From contig JAHRYN010000009.1 of the NCBI GenBank assembly GCA_020621405.1, forward strand, positions 56,072-120,071: a DNA stretch of 64,000 nt, read 5' to 3'. Made by a program: the position numbers and the translations under genes. The stretch's first letter is position 1. Each line of letters starts with the position of its first letter. Below the pieces are notes generated by a model. That model saw only the letters and a program-made list of their open reading frames with translations. It had not been told where the DNA came from and did not search any database. Positions 46,713-55,833 of the stretch are shown here, in pieces. The stretch comes from Betaproteobacteria bacterium (lineage in GTDB: Bacteria > Pseudomonadota > Gammaproteobacteria > Burkholderiales > Rhodocyclaceae).

Positions 46713-47954
46713 TCAGGGCATGGCGCTCAGCCGCTCGATTTCGGCGATGGCGGCGCTCAGCTCGTAGCGCGCGACAATCAGTTCGTTGCGTGCGGCGCGG
46801 AACACGCGCTGCGCGTCCAGGAAGTCGAGAATTCCGCGCTCGCCGAAGCGGTAGGCAGCCTCAGCCACCTTCAGCGCCGCTTCGGCTTCGCGAACGATGC
46901 CGGTCTCCAGCGCGCTGACCTGGTTGCGCGACAGTTCGTACTGGCGGTAGGCGACGTCGAGTTGCTGCTGCAGTTCGAAAATCCGGCCGTCCAGCGCCAG
47001 CCGGTTGCGCGCAGCTTCGGCACCCGCCTGCGCGATCGGTCCCTGGCGGCGGTCGAACAGCGGGATGGTCACGGCAACGCCGATGCGTGTGGCGTCGTAT
47101 TCGGGGTCGCGGTCATGCCCCAGCCGGAGTGCCACTTCGGGTGCCCGGCGCAGCCGTTCCAGGTCCTGCTGCTGGCTGGCGCGTTCGATGTCGGCGCGTA
47201 CGCGGGCGATCTCCGGATTGCGCGCCAGCATGTCGTCGCGCAGCTGCTCGATCGGCGGCAGCATGACGTCGCTGACCAGGCTGCCCTCCAGCTCGTAGTC
47301 GGCCGGCAGCGTGCCGCCGATCCGGGTGCGCAGGCGCGCCTTTGCCTGCTCGACGCGCAGCCGGGCGGCAGCGGCGTTCTTTTGTGCGGTCAGCAATTCG
47401 GTGTCGGCCTTGATCAGCTCATAACGCGGCGCCTCGCCGGTATTGACCCGCACCTCGACCCGGCGGCGGATGGCCTGCGCCAGTTCCAGATCTTCCTGCG
47501 CGGCGCGCAGTTCGCCCTGGAAGCGGATCACCGCGTAGAAGTCCTGCTTGAGCTGCGCCAGCAGCGCGATCTCGAACGCCCGGGCACCATGCTGGGCCGA
47601 TACCACGCCGGCTTCGGCGACGCGCAGCCGCGCGTCGCGCTGCGACGGGTAGTCGAAGCGCTGGCTCAGCGTGACGCTGCCCAGTGTACCGGGCGCCAGT
47701 CCGGGGCCGCGCGCATTGCGGTCGCCGGCGCCGATCTCGATTTCCGGGTTGGGATAGGCCTGCGCGGTCAGCGTGTCGGCGCGGCTGACGTCGACATCGG
47801 CCCGTGCTGCGCCGAGCGACGAATTGGTCTGCAGTGCGAGTGCCTTGAGCTGTTCCAGCGTGTACCGCTCGGCAGCTTCCGCAGCCGGCATGCCCAGGCC
47901 GAATATGGCGATCAGGGCGAAGGCTGCCCCGGAGGCAATGGCATTTCGTTTCAT
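46713..47954 (-). CDS. TolC-family outer-membrane channel (CzcC type)
   Basis: 413 residues from ATG 47954, which opens a signal peptide (MKRNAIASGAAFALIAIFGL, then ending about AEAAE). Long helices with repeated Ala/Arg/Gln heptads, the two-fold repeated TolC fold, with PNPEIEIGAG and YRFGERGILDFLDAQR typical of CzcC-like channels. It forms the outer-membrane exit for the RND pump. Confidence 0.92.
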   Translation of the reverse strand: MKRNAIASGAAFALIAIFGLGMPAAEAAERYTLEQLKALALQTNSSLGAARADVDVSRADTLTAQAYPNPEIEIGAGDRNARGPGLAPGTLGSVTLSQRFDYPSQRDARLRVAEAGVVSAQHGARAFEIALLAQLKQDFYAVIRFQGELRAAQEDLELAQAIRRRVEVRVNTGEAPRYELIKADTELLTAQKNAAAARLRVEQAKARLRTRIGGTLPADYELEGSLVSDVMLPPIEQLRDDMLARNPEIARVRADIERASQQQDLERLRRAPEVALRLGHDRDPEYDATRIGVAVTIPLFDRRQGPIAQAGAEAARNRLALDGRIFELQQQLDVAYRQYELSRNQVSALETGIVREAEAALKVAEAAYRFGERGILDFLDAQRVFRAARNELIVARYELSAAIAEIERLSAMP

Positions 47955-48070
47955 TGGTCTGAACCCGTTCTTGATGGACGAAGACAGGGGCGTGCAGGCG
48001 TTGCCACGCGGTGTCGGTGCAGAAGGGGTGTGCCGGCGGAACCCGGCGGCGGCGCGCGAACGCGCCGGGC

Positions 48071-48394
48071 TCAGACGAGCCTGGGCGGGCGCAGCAGAAC
48101 CCGGGCGGGTCCGGGCTTGAAGGACTGTTGCGGCGCGGCCGTCAACTCGGCGCACGCATCGGGCACAAAGGCCTGCAGGAGGCCGGCGACAAAGGGATCA
48201 GCCGGGTCGGCGGACATGTCGGCGCCCTGCGTCGACGCCTTGCCGGCGTCGTCCGGGAGATCGTCCAGTAGCATGGCCATGGTGCACGATGCGCACTGCG
48301 AAGGTGCGGTCGAGGAACCATCAGCGCCGGACCACTGTGCGGACAGTGTGACCAGCATGACGGCGATCAGCAGGAATGCGCGCGTGAGAATCAT
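48071..48394 (-). CDS. Small exported protein heading the metal-efflux operon (CzcI-like position)
   Basis: 107 residues from ATG 48394 (MILTRAFLLIAVMLVTLSAQ). Signal peptide about 1-23, then CASCTMAML, an acidic middle and a basic Arg/Pro end. Genes of this size and location, with a signal peptide, head many czc operons (CzcI-like), but the usual His-rich part is missing here, so the link is by position. The Cys pair and Met/Asp residues could bind metal. It is 116 bases upstream of the channel gene. Confidence 0.6.
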   Translation of the reverse strand: MILTRAFLLIAVMLVTLSAQWSGADGSSTAPSQCASCTMAMLLDDLPDDAGKASTQGADMSADPADPFVAGLLQAFVPDACAELTAAPQQSFKPGPARVLLRPPRLV

Positions 48395-48553
48395 GACCCC
48401 GCTCCGAGTCGTGGGTTGAAATGAAAGTTCCCGTTGTTGAAACACCTGCTTACAGTGCAGTGCACAACATGGGCGACAAAAGCAGCTTCCATGCCGAGGT
48501 GACCGCCCGGCTTTGTTAAACTGCGGTCGCTGCATTCATCCCGGTAATCATTC

Positions 48554-49690
48554 ATGCTCAAGCTGTTGCGCCGCACTGCGCTCGTCGTATCCGCCCTGAT
48601 GTCCCTGCCTGCCCTCGCCGACGTGATTCCGCCGCCGCAGCTGGAAGCCCGCGCCTGGCTGCTGGTCGACCACGATTCCGGCACGGTGCTGGCCCAGTCG
48701 CGCCCGGACGAGCGGGTCGAACCGGCGTCGCTGACCAAGCTGATGACCGCCTACCTGACTTTCAAGGCCCTGAAGGCCGGCCAGCTCAAGCCGGACCAGG
48801 TGGTGCCGGTCAGCGTGGCCGCGTGGAAGACCGGTGGTTCGAAGATGTTCATCGCGCCGGACAAGCCGGTGACCGTGGACGAACTGCTGCACGGCGTGAT
48901 CATCCAGTCCGGCAACGACGCCTGCGTCGCGCTGGCCGAAGCCATCGCCGGCACCGAACAGGCGTTCGCGCAGATGATGAACAAGGAAGCCCAGCGCATG
49001 GGCATGACCGGCACGCAGTACCGCAATTCGACCGGCCTGACCGAGGACGGCCACTACACCACGGCGCGCGACCTGTCGTTGCTGGCCAACGCGCTGATCC
49101 GCGACTTCCCCGAGTACTACCCGCTTTATTCGACGATCGACTACACCTACAACGGCATCAAGCAGGGCAACCGCAACCGCCTGCTGACCATGGACCGCAG
49201 CGTCGACGGCATGAAGACTGGCCACACCGATGCGGCCGGCTGGTGCCTGGTGTCGTCGGCCAAGCGCGACAACCGCCGCCTGCTGTCGGTGCTGCTGGGT
49301 GCGCCGAACGAGCATGGCCGCATCGAGTCGTCGCATGCGCTGCTCAACTACGGCTTCAACGCCTACGAAAACGCGAAGGTGGCGAGCGCCGGCGAGGCGC
49401 TGGCGCAGCCGGCCGTCTACAAGGGAGCGGCCGCCAGTCTGGCGGTCGGTCCGGCGGCCGATGTGGTGCTGACGCTGCCGCGCGGCCAGGCGGCCAAGGT
49501 CACGCGTGAAATCACCGTCACCACGCCGGTGATCGCTCCGGTGGCTGTCGGCCAGAAGCTGGGTACGATGAAGGTCATGCTCGACGGCCAGCCGGCCGGC
49601 GAATTCCCGCTGGTGGCGCAGGCGCCGGTCGAGGAAGGCAGCTTCTTCCGCCGCATCTGGGACACCATACGCCTGTGGTTCGGCTGGTGA
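48554..49690 (+). CDS. dacA: D-alanyl-D-alanine carboxypeptidase (PBP5/6 type)
   Basis: 378 residues. Signal peptide 1-22 (ending PALA). Penicilloyl-serine motifs: Ser59 in SLTK, SGN at 119-121, KTG at 221-223. C-terminal beta domain and an amphipathic end (RRIWDTIRLWFGW) that anchors it to the inner membrane. It trims the terminal D-Ala from stem peptides. Next come ybeD, lipB and lipA in the order known from many proteobacteria. Confidence 0.96.
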   Translation: MLKLLRRTALVVSALMSLPALADVIPPPQLEARAWLLVDHDSGTVLAQSRPDERVEPASLTKLMTAYLTFKALKAGQLKPDQVVPVSVAAWKTGGSKMFIAPDKPVTVDELLHGVIIQSGNDACVALAEAIAGTEQAFAQMMNKEAQRMGMTGTQYRNSTGLTEDGHYTTARDLSLLANALIRDFPEYYPLYSTIDYTYNGIKQGNRNRLLTMDRSVDGMKTGHTDAAGWCLVSSAKRDNRRLLSVLLGAPNEHGRIESSHALLNYGFNAYENAKVASAGEALAQPAVYKGAAASLAVGPAADVVLTLPRGQAAKVTREITVTTPVIAPVAVGQKLGTMKVMLDGQPAGEFPLVAQAPVEEGSFFRRIWDTIRLWFGW

Positions 49691-49700
49691 GGCACGCAGC

Positions 49701-49961
49701 ATGACCGACAGCCTGCTTGAGTTTCCGACCGACTTTCCGCTGAAGATCATGGGTGAGCGCCATGACGACTTCGCGCAGGAAGTCGTCGCCGTGGTGCTGC
49801 GGCATGCGCCCGACTTCGAACCGGCGAGCCTCGAAATGCGGCCATCGTCGGCCGGCCGCTACATCAGCGTGACCGCCACCATCCGCGCCACGTCGCGGAT
49901 GCAGCTCGACGCGCTGTACCGCGAGCTGAGCAGCCACCCAATGGTGAAAGTCGTCCTTTGA
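49701..49961 (+). CDS. ybeD: YbeD family (DUF493) protein
   Basis: 86 residues with [20 protein letters not shown], typical for DUF493, an ACT-like small fold of unknown role. It lies between dacA and lipB in the standard order, and its TGA overlaps the lipB start. Confidence 0.92.
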   Translation: MTDSLLEFPTDFPLKIMGERHDDFAQEVVAVVLRHAPDFEPASLEMRPSSAGRYISVTATIRATSRMQLDALYRELSSHPMVKVVL

Positions 49962-50578
49962 TGCCGCAGGTCGTGCAGCGCGGGCGTGCCGACTACACCC
50001 CGGTGTGGCGCGACATGCAGGCATTCACGCTGGCGCGCGACGCCGACACGCCGGATCAGTTCTGGCAGGTCGAGCACCCGCCGGTATTCACGCTCGGGCT
50101 GGCCGGCAAGCGCGAGCACCTGCTGCACGACATCGGCGTGCCGGTGGTCGAATCCGATCGCGGCGGCCAAGTGACCTACCACGGTCCCGGCCAAGTGGTG
50201 ATCTACACGCTGCTCGATCTCAGGCGCGCCGGCCTCGGCGTGCGCGAGACGGTCAACCGCATCGAACAGGCGGTGATCGACCTGCTCGGCGAGCATGGCG
50301 TGGCGGCCCGGCGACGCGCCGGTGCGCCCGGCGTCTATGTCGGCCCGGCAGACGACGAAGCCAAGATCGCCGCACTTGGCCTGCGCGTGAAGAACCACTG
50401 CTGCTATCACGGCGTGTCGCTCAATGTCGACATGGACCTCGCGCCATTTGCGGCGATCAACCCCTGCGGTTACAGTGGCCTGCGCGTCACGCAGACGCGC
50501 GATCTGGGCATCGCACTCCCACCGGAGGCGATCAGCCGGCAACTGACCGACGCGCTACAGCGCGCGCTATACGGATAG
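49961..50578 (+). CDS. lipB: Octanoyl-ACP:protein N-octanoyltransferase
   Basis: 205 residues from ATG 49961 (overlapping the ybeD stop by one base); a TTG one codon earlier is also possible. Motifs: [25 protein letters not shown] and, for catalysis, Lys in KIAALGLRV and Cys in INPCGYSGL. It moves octanoyl groups from ACP to lipoyl domains, the first step of lipoate synthesis. Confidence 0.95.
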   Translation: MPQVVQRGRADYTPVWRDMQAFTLARDADTPDQFWQVEHPPVFTLGLAGKREHLLHDIGVPVVESDRGGQVTYHGPGQVVIYTLLDLRRAGLGVRETVNRIEQAVIDLLGEHGVAARRRAGAPGVYVGPADDEAKIAALGLRVKNHCCYHGVSLNVDMDLAPFAAINPCGYSGLRVTQTRDLGIALPPEAISRQLTDALQRALYG

Positions 50579-50591
50579 GCAAGACACAGCC

Positions 50592-51557
50592 ATGAGCGAC
50601 ACCACCTACGACCCGACCTCGAAGCAGAAGGGATCACTGAAGACCGCCCGCATCCCGATCAAGGTGGTGCCGGCCGAAACCCTGCGCAAACCGGACTGGA
50701 TACGCGTGCGCGCAGCGCGCCACGACAGCCGTTTCGGCGAGATCAAGCAGATCCTGCGCGAGCACGGCCTGCACACCGTGTGCGAGGAGGCGAGCTGCCC
50801 GAACATCGGCGAATGCTTCGGCGGCGGCACCGCCACCTTCATGATCATGGGTGACAAGTGCACGCGCCGCTGCCCGTTCTGCGATGTCGGCCACGGCAGG
50901 CCCGATCCGCTCGATGCGGACGAGCCGGAAAAGCTCGGCAAGACCATCGCCGCGCTAAAGCTCAACTATGTGGTGATCACCAGCGTCGACCGCGACGATC
51001 TGCGCGACGGCGGCGCCCAGCACTTCGTCGACTGCATTCGCGCGGTGCGCACGCATTCGCCGCGCACCACCATCGAAGTGCTGGTGCCCGACTTCCGCGG
51101 CCGGCTCGACATCGCGCTCGGCATCCTCGACGCCGCGCCGCCGGACGTGATGAACCACAACCTCGAAACCGTGCCGCGCCTGTACGCGCAGGCGCGGCCG
51201 GGCTCCGACTATGCGCATTCGCTGCTGCTGCTGAAGAAATTCCGCGAGCGCCACCCGGAGGTGCCGACCAAGAGCGGGCTGATGCTTGGTCTGGGCGAGA
51301 CAGACGAGGAAATCCTGCAGGTGCTGCGCGACCTGCGCGCGCATGACGTGCAGATGCTTACGCTGGGCCAGTATCTGCAGCCGTCCGGCGGCCATCTGCC
51401 GGTACTGCGCTATCCGCACCCCGACGTGTTTGCGATGTTCGAACGCGAAGCCACCGCGATGGGTTTCACCCACGCCGCCTGCGGTCCGATGGTGCGTTCG
51501 AGCTACCACGCGGATCGCCAGGCGCATGCCGCCGGTGTCGACATCGAAGGGCGCTGA
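50592..51557 (+). CDS. lipA: Lipoyl synthase
   Basis: 321 residues. Radical SAM enzyme with both clusters: CxxxCxxC in CTRRCPFC (about residue 93) and the N-terminal auxiliary cluster in [12 protein letters not shown] (about 62-73); C-terminal RSSYHAD. It inserts sulfur at C6 and C8 of the octanoyl group made by LipB. Thirteen bases after lipB. Confidence 0.97.
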   Translation: MSDTTYDPTSKQKGSLKTARIPIKVVPAETLRKPDWIRVRAARHDSRFGEIKQILREHGLHTVCEEASCPNIGECFGGGTATFMIMGDKCTRRCPFCDVGHGRPDPLDADEPEKLGKTIAALKLNYVVITSVDRDDLRDGGAQHFVDCIRAVRTHSPRTTIEVLVPDFRGRLDIALGILDAAPPDVMNHNLETVPRLYAQARPGSDYAHSLLLLKKFRERHPEVPTKSGLMLGLGETDEEILQVLRDLRAHDVQMLTLGQYLQPSGGHLPVLRYPHPDVFAMFEREATAMGFTHAACGPMVRSSYHADRQAHAAGVDIEGR

Positions 51558-51619
51558 TGGCTGTTCACGGATCGCGGGCAGGGGTTGATTGACGGATTCA
51601 CGTTGTTCGGGTGGAGGGG

Positions 51620-51697
51620 CGCGAGCATGGCTCGCGAATCCCTAAGCTGAATCTGTGTCGGTCGATGATTCACGACCGTATCGCGACCATGGGTCGC
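51620..51697. repeat. Two REP-like palindromes after lipA
   Basis: CGCGAGC-ATG-GCTCGCG (51620-51636) and GCGACC-ATG-GGTCGC (51683-51697) are two short hairpins of the same form, ATG loop included, 46 bases apart in the roughly 200-base spacer between lipA and an opposing small gene. The second with its flank reads, on the minus strand, GTAGGAGCGACCCATGGTCG, a form I know from dispersed intergenic repeats of proteobacteria. May act as a terminator or mRNA end protector for lipA. Confidence 0.55.
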
Positions 51698-51758
51698 TCC
51701 TACAAGAACCGCGCCGCTGCCGTTCCCGCGAGACGGTGATGCCACCCCTGCAGGGCGG

Positions 51759-51944
51759 CTAGGTGTCCGGAAATGCCTCCGGATGCCGGCATAGCCACTC
51801 TGCGTAGCGTCGCTCGTAGTCGGTCCGCTGCTCGCGGTATACGGTCCATACGCAGCGTTCGCAGCCGGATTCGCAGCATTCGGAATCCAGCGGCATGTCG
51901 GGCGCCTTCGGCTGCGGGTCGTCGACCGGGATGTGATCGTTCAT
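51759..51944 (-). CDS. Oxidoreductase-like small Cys protein
   Basis: 61 residues. The Cys pattern ECCESGCERCVWTVYREQ matches the short oxidoreductase-like domain (PF09791-type). Soluble, acidic N-terminus. Such proteins probably bind metal or a cluster; role unknown. It ends a short minus-strand pair with the DUF1840 gene 13 bases upstream. Confidence 0.75.
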   Translation of the reverse strand: MNDHIPVDDPQPKAPDMPLDSECCESGCERCVWTVYREQRTDYERRYAEWLCRHPEAFPDT

Positions 51945-51957
51945 CGGCGCAGCAGGT

Positions 51958-52281
51958 TCAGCTTTCCCAGATCACCGGCTGCGCGGCGCGCAGCGAGCGT
52001 TCGAGCTGTTCGATCAGCGGCACCGCGCGCTGCGCCAGCGATACCGGGATCGGCGTGACCGCACGATCGATGTCCGCTTCGTCGGGTTCCGGCAGGCCCT
52101 TCTGGGCGGCGCGGCTGGCTTCGGCCGCCTTGCGCAGCGCGGCGATGGCGTCCGGCAGCTGTTCGAGGGTGATAATTCCGCGCGTGTCGAAGGATTTGCC
52201 CATCAGCAGCAGCAATTCCTTCGCGACGTCGCCGAACATGATGGTGTCGGCCGTGGCGCGTGACTTGAAGGTGATGATCAT
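51958..52281 (-). CDS. DUF1840 protein
   Basis: 107 residues from ATG 52281 (MIITFKSRATADTIMFGDVA). The conserved N-terminal segment continues with LLLLMGK and RGIITLEQLPDAI; the end has PLIEQLERS. A family typical of betaproteobacteria, function unknown. The much longer open frame upstream is antisense to the ROK kinase and is not used. Confidence 0.85.
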   Translation of the reverse strand: MIITFKSRATADTIMFGDVAKELLLLMGKSFDTRGIITLEQLPDAIAALRKAAEASRAAQKGLPEPDEADIDRAVTPIPVSLAQRAVPLIEQLERSLRAAQPVIWES

Positions 52282-52359
52282 GATGTGTGAAGCCCCTGAT
52301 GATGCGGACCGTATTGTCGCCCGGATCGGCGACCGGCGGCGTGCAGCGACGGAGCCGGC

Positions 52360-53253
52360 ATGCGCATAGGTGTCGATCTGGGCGGCACCAAGATCGAACT
52401 GGTCGCGCTCGATGATGCCGGGCAGGTATGCCTGCGCCGGCGCGAACCGACGCCGGCCGGCGACTATGCGGCGACGGTCGCGCTGATCGCGGCCATGGTG
52501 CGCGATGCGGAACGGCAGCTGCAGGTGCGCGCCACCGTCGGCCTCGGTGTGCCGGGATCGGTGTCGCCGGTCACCGGCTGCATGCGCAACGCCAACTCGA
52601 CCTGCCTCAACGACCGACCGTTCCGGCAGGATCTCGAGGCGGCGCTGGGCCGCACGGTCTGTCTGGCGAACGACGCCGACTGCTTCGCGCTGTCCGAGGC
52701 GACCGACGGTGCCGGGGCGGGGGCGCCGGTGGTGTTCGGCGTCATCCTGGGTACCGGCGTCGGCGGCGGCATCGTGGTCGACGGCAAGCTGCTGACCGGC
52801 GCCTGCGCCGTGGCTGGCGAATGGGGACACAACCCGCTGCCGAACGGACCGGATACCGAAGGCATCGCGCCGCCGGCGTGCTACTGCGGCCGGCGCGGCT
52901 GCATCGAGGCCTGGCTGTCCGGCCCGGGACTGGCGGCCGACCATGCGCGGACGAGCGGCGAGGTACTCAGCCCGGAAAATATCGTCAGCCGCGCGGCGGC
53001 CGGCGACGCGGCGTGCGAAGCGACGCTGGTGCGCCACGAAACCCGGCTGGCGCGCGCGCTGGCCGGCGTCATCAACCTGCTCGACCCGCACGTCATCGTG
53101 CTCGGCGGCGGACTGTCGCGCCTCGACCGGCTGTATCGCAACGTGCCCCGGCTGTGGACACCGCATGTCTTTTCCGATCACATCGCGACCCGGCTGTGTC
53201 CGCCGGTGCATGGCGATGCGTCCGGCGTGCGCGGCGCTGCCTGGCTGCGCTGA
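52360..53253 (+). CDS. ROK-family sugar kinase (fructokinase-like)
   Basis: 297 residues. ATP motif at the start (MRIGVDLGGTKIELVAL), catalytic Asp in LANDADCFAL, GTGVGGGIVVDG, and the ROK zinc site in GHNPLP with CYCGRRGCIEAWLSG. It resembles Mak fructokinase and NagK in size and motifs; the exact sugar is open. Divergent from the DUF1840 gene. A pentose or hexose kinase with no sugar operon nearby. Confidence 0.9.
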   Translation: MRIGVDLGGTKIELVALDDAGQVCLRRREPTPAGDYAATVALIAAMVRDAERQLQVRATVGLGVPGSVSPVTGCMRNANSTCLNDRPFRQDLEAALGRTVCLANDADCFALSEATDGAGAGAPVVFGVILGTGVGGGIVVDGKLLTGACAVAGEWGHNPLPNGPDTEGIAPPACYCGRRGCIEAWLSGPGLAADHARTSGEVLSPENIVSRAAAGDAACEATLVRHETRLARALAGVINLLDPHVIVLGGGLSRLDRLYRNVPRLWTPHVFSDHIATRLCPPVHGDASGVRGAAWLR

Positions 53254-53389
53254 ATGCGGAACGGGTTTTTTTGCGCCGGTGACAGGCTGAGGTAAGGTTT
53301 TTGCCGGTGCGCGGTCTACTGCGGTGCAGGCAGCATCGGACACTCTGTTCCGCGCCGCTTCATTCCCATCCATCATCAAGGAGTTACAC

Positions 53390-53662
53390 ATGAGCAAGTC
53401 CGTCGCACTGCATGCCGCACTCGCCTCCGTCCTGGCGCTTGGCGTGATCGCCAATCCGGCGTCCGCCGCCGAAGAGAAGGGGGCCAAGGAAAAGTGTTTC
53501 GGCATCGCCAAGAAGGGCGCCAACGACTGCGCCACGGCCAATGGCAGTCACAGCTGCGCCGGCCAGGCCAAGGTCGACAACGAGCCGAACGAGTGGGTGT
53601 TCGTCACCACCGGCACCTGCGAGAAGATGGGCGGCAAGACGACGGCGCCGAAGAAGGGCTGA
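53390..53662 (+). CDS. bufA1: Bufferin-type precursor peptide (DUF2282, BufA1)
   Basis: 90 residues from ATG 53390, with AAGGAG seven bases upstream. Signal peptide 1-26 (ANPASA then AEEK). The core has four Cys (36, 47, 56, 77), with KEKCFGIAKKGANDC and NGSHSCAGQAKVDN, the DUF2282 pattern. In recently described bufferins, MNIO enzymes convert core Cys to thiooxazole-type rings and the exported peptide chelates copper. First gene of bufA1-bufB-bufC-doxX. Confidence 0.9.
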   Translation: MSKSVALHAALASVLALGVIANPASAAEEKGAKEKCFGIAKKGANDCATANGSHSCAGQAKVDNEPNEWVFVTTGTCEKMGGKTTAPKKG

Positions 53663-53711
53663 ACGTGCTGCGGATGCGGCCAGCGAGCCGCATCCACTGC
53701 CGGCATCCGTC

Positions 53712-54581
53712 ATGACCACCACTCCCGTTTCGCCAACAGGCATCGGACTGCGTCAGCCGCACTATGCCCGCGTGCTGGAAGAACGCCCGTCACTCGGCCT
53801 GCTCGAGGTGCACAGCGAAAACTTCTTCCATGAAGGCGGTGCGTCGCTGCATGTGCTGGAGCGCGCACGTGCGCTGTATCCGGTCAGTCTGCACGGTGTC
53901 GGTCTGGCGCTGGCATCGGCCGATGCCGGCTGCCGCGCGCGGGCCGAGGTCCACCTCGACCGGCTGGCCAGGCTGGTTGCGCGCATCGAACCGGCCTTCG
54001 TGTCCGAACATCTGTGCTGGGGCGCGGTCGACGGCATCCATTTCAACGACCTGCTGCCCTTTCCCTACACCGGTGAGGCGCTGACGCTGGTCGCTGCGCG
54101 GATACGCGAGGTGCAGGACCGGCTGCGCCGTCCGCTGCTGATCGAGAACCTGTCCGCCTACGTGCAGTTCCGCGATTCGGAAATGAGCGAGGCGGAATTC
54201 CTCGCCGAGCTGGTGTGCCTGACCGGCTGCGGTCTGCTGCTCGACCTGAACAATCTTTACGTCAACGCGCGCAATTTCGGCTTCGATCCGCTGGTCGAGC
54301 TCGACCGGCTGCCGATGCACGCGGTGGGCGAAATCCACCTTGCCGGTCATGCGGTGACTGGACATGGCCTGATCGACACGCACGGCAGCCATGTCTGCGA
54401 CGATGTGTGGTCGCTGCTGCGCGACGTGCGGGTGCGCGGCGTCACGGCACCGGCGCTGATCGAGTGGGATACCGACCTGCCGGAACTCGACGTTCTGCTG
54501 GCCGAGGCGGTGCGCGCGGACCGCATTGGCCGCGAAGTCGTCGCGGGATTGCAGGAGAGCGGACATGTCTGCGCTGCTTGA
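53712..54581 (+). CDS. bufB: MNIO (DUF692) oxidase for the bufferin precursor
   Basis: 289 residues from ATG 53712. A TIM-barrel multinuclear iron oxidase; probable metal ligands are in HYARVLEER (His17), LEVHSENFF (Glu/Asn), SLHGVGLALAS (His61), LLIENLSAY, LLDLNNLYVNARN, GEIHLAGH, DTHGSHV and IEWDTDLPE. It should oxidise Cys in BufA1. The frame is open upstream into bufA1 but the homology begins here. Confidence 0.92.
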   Translation: MTTTPVSPTGIGLRQPHYARVLEERPSLGLLEVHSENFFHEGGASLHVLERARALYPVSLHGVGLALASADAGCRARAEVHLDRLARLVARIEPAFVSEHLCWGAVDGIHFNDLLPFPYTGEALTLVAARIREVQDRLRRPLLIENLSAYVQFRDSEMSEAEFLAELVCLTGCGLLLDLNNLYVNARNFGFDPLVELDRLPMHAVGEIHLAGHAVTGHGLIDTHGSHVCDDVWSLLRDVRVRGVTAPALIEWDTDLPELDVLLAEAVRADRIGREVVAGLQESGHVCAA

Positions 54582-55350
54582 TGCGCAGCGGCGTTTCGCC
54601 GGCGCACTGCGCGGCGCCGCCGGTGAATCGGCGATGCTGCCGCTGCTTGCCGGCGACGACGAACGCAATCGCGCACTGCTCGGCATCTACCGCGGCAATT
54701 CGGTGGCCAGTGCGCATGCGGCGCTGACGCTGGCCTACCCGGTGTGCCGGATGCTGACCGGCGACGACTATTTCGCCGGACTGGCGCGCGGCCACTGGGC
54801 GGAATCGCCATCGCGTGACGGCGACCTGAACCGCTACGGTGCCGGCTTCGCCGATTTCCTGACGCGCTTCGAGCCGGTGCGTGCACTGCCCTATCTGCCG
54901 GACCTCGCGCGGCTCGAATGGTCGGTGCATGTCGCCATGAGCGCCGCCGATGCGACGCCGCTCGGCGGCGAGGCCTTCGCCAGGCTCGATGCCGATGCGC
55001 TGGCGGCGGTGCGGCTGCGTCCTGTGCCCGGCTTCGCGCTGCACGACAGCCCCTGGCCAGTGGCCGACATCTGGCTGCAGCACCAGCCGGAAGCCGGCGG
55101 CACGCTCGACATCGATCTGTCGGCGGCGCAGTGCGCCGTGGTCTGGCGCGACGGCTTCCGCGTGCGTGTGGCGGCGCTCGACCGCGGCATGCATCTGTTC
55201 TGGACCGACATCGCCGGTGGGGCAGCGCTCGGCGAGGCCTGGGCCAGCGCCTCGGCGCATGACGCCGGCTTCGATCTGGCCGCGGCGATCGAATGCGCGC
55301 TCGCCGCAGGCTGGCTGCTCGCACTCGACATGCAAGGAGAGTCACCATGA
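54565..55350 (+). CDS. bufC: DUF2063 partner protein of the MNIO enzyme
   Basis: 261 residues from ATG 54565 (MSALLDAQRRFAGALR), overlapping bufB by 17 bases. N-terminal DUF2063 helical domain with LLGIYRGNSVASAHAALTLA and YPVCRMLTGDDYFAGLARGH; C-terminal part variable. It is annotated in databases as a DNA-binding domain, but in MNIO operons the partner is thought to bring the precursor to the enzyme. Confidence 0.88.
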   Translation: MSALLDAQRRFAGALRGAAGESAMLPLLAGDDERNRALLGIYRGNSVASAHAALTLAYPVCRMLTGDDYFAGLARGHWAESPSRDGDLNRYGAGFADFLTRFEPVRALPYLPDLARLEWSVHVAMSAADATPLGGEAFARLDADALAAVRLRPVPGFALHDSPWPVADIWLQHQPEAGGTLDIDLSAAQCAVVWRDGFRVRVAALDRGMHLFWTDIAGGAALGEAWASASAHDAGFDLAAAIECALAAGWLLALDMQGESP

Positions 55351-55811
55351 ATGCCGTCGTCCGCCTGTATGACCGATTCACGCCGCTGGCCGCTCTGGCC
55401 GATCACGCGCAGCCGCTGCTGCTGTTGGCGCTGCGCGTGTTCATCGCCTGGGTGTTCATCAAGTCCGGCCTGACCAAGATCAACGACTGGGACACCACGC
55501 TGTATCTGTTCACCGAAGAGTATTCGGTGCCGCTGCTGCCGCCGGCCGTGGCGGCGGTCATGGGCACGCTGGGCGAGCTGGCGCTGCCGCCGCTGCTGGT
55601 GCTCGGGCTGGCCGGACGCTTCGCCGCCGCCGGGCTGTTCGTCGTCAATGCGATGGCCGTGCTGTCCTATCCGGCGCTGTGGGGTTTCGATTGCCCGGCG
55701 GCGATCCAGTCCCACTTCTGGTGGGGAGGTGGCCTGCTGCTGCTGGTCGCCTTCGGTCCGGGTGCATTGTCGGCCGACCGGCTGATCGGCCGTCGCTGCG
55801 CGGACGGCTGA
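55347..55811 (+). CDS. DoxX family membrane protein in the bufferin operon
   Basis: 154 residues from ATG 55347, overlapping the bufC stop (ATGA). Four membrane helices, with FIAWVFIKSGLTKINDW and GTLGELALPPLLVLGL typical of DoxX/TQO small subunits. DoxX proteins often close DUF2282/DUF692 operons; a role in membrane electron supply for the oxidase is suspected but not shown. Confidence 0.9.
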   Translation: MNAVVRLYDRFTPLAALADHAQPLLLLALRVFIAWVFIKSGLTKINDWDTTLYLFTEEYSVPLLPPAVAAVMGTLGELALPPLLVLGLAGRFAAAGLFVVNAMAVLSYPALWGFDCPAAIQSHFWWGGGLLLLVAFGPGALSADRLIGRRCADG

Positions 55812-55833
55812 AACATGCGGCAACAGTGCGTTC

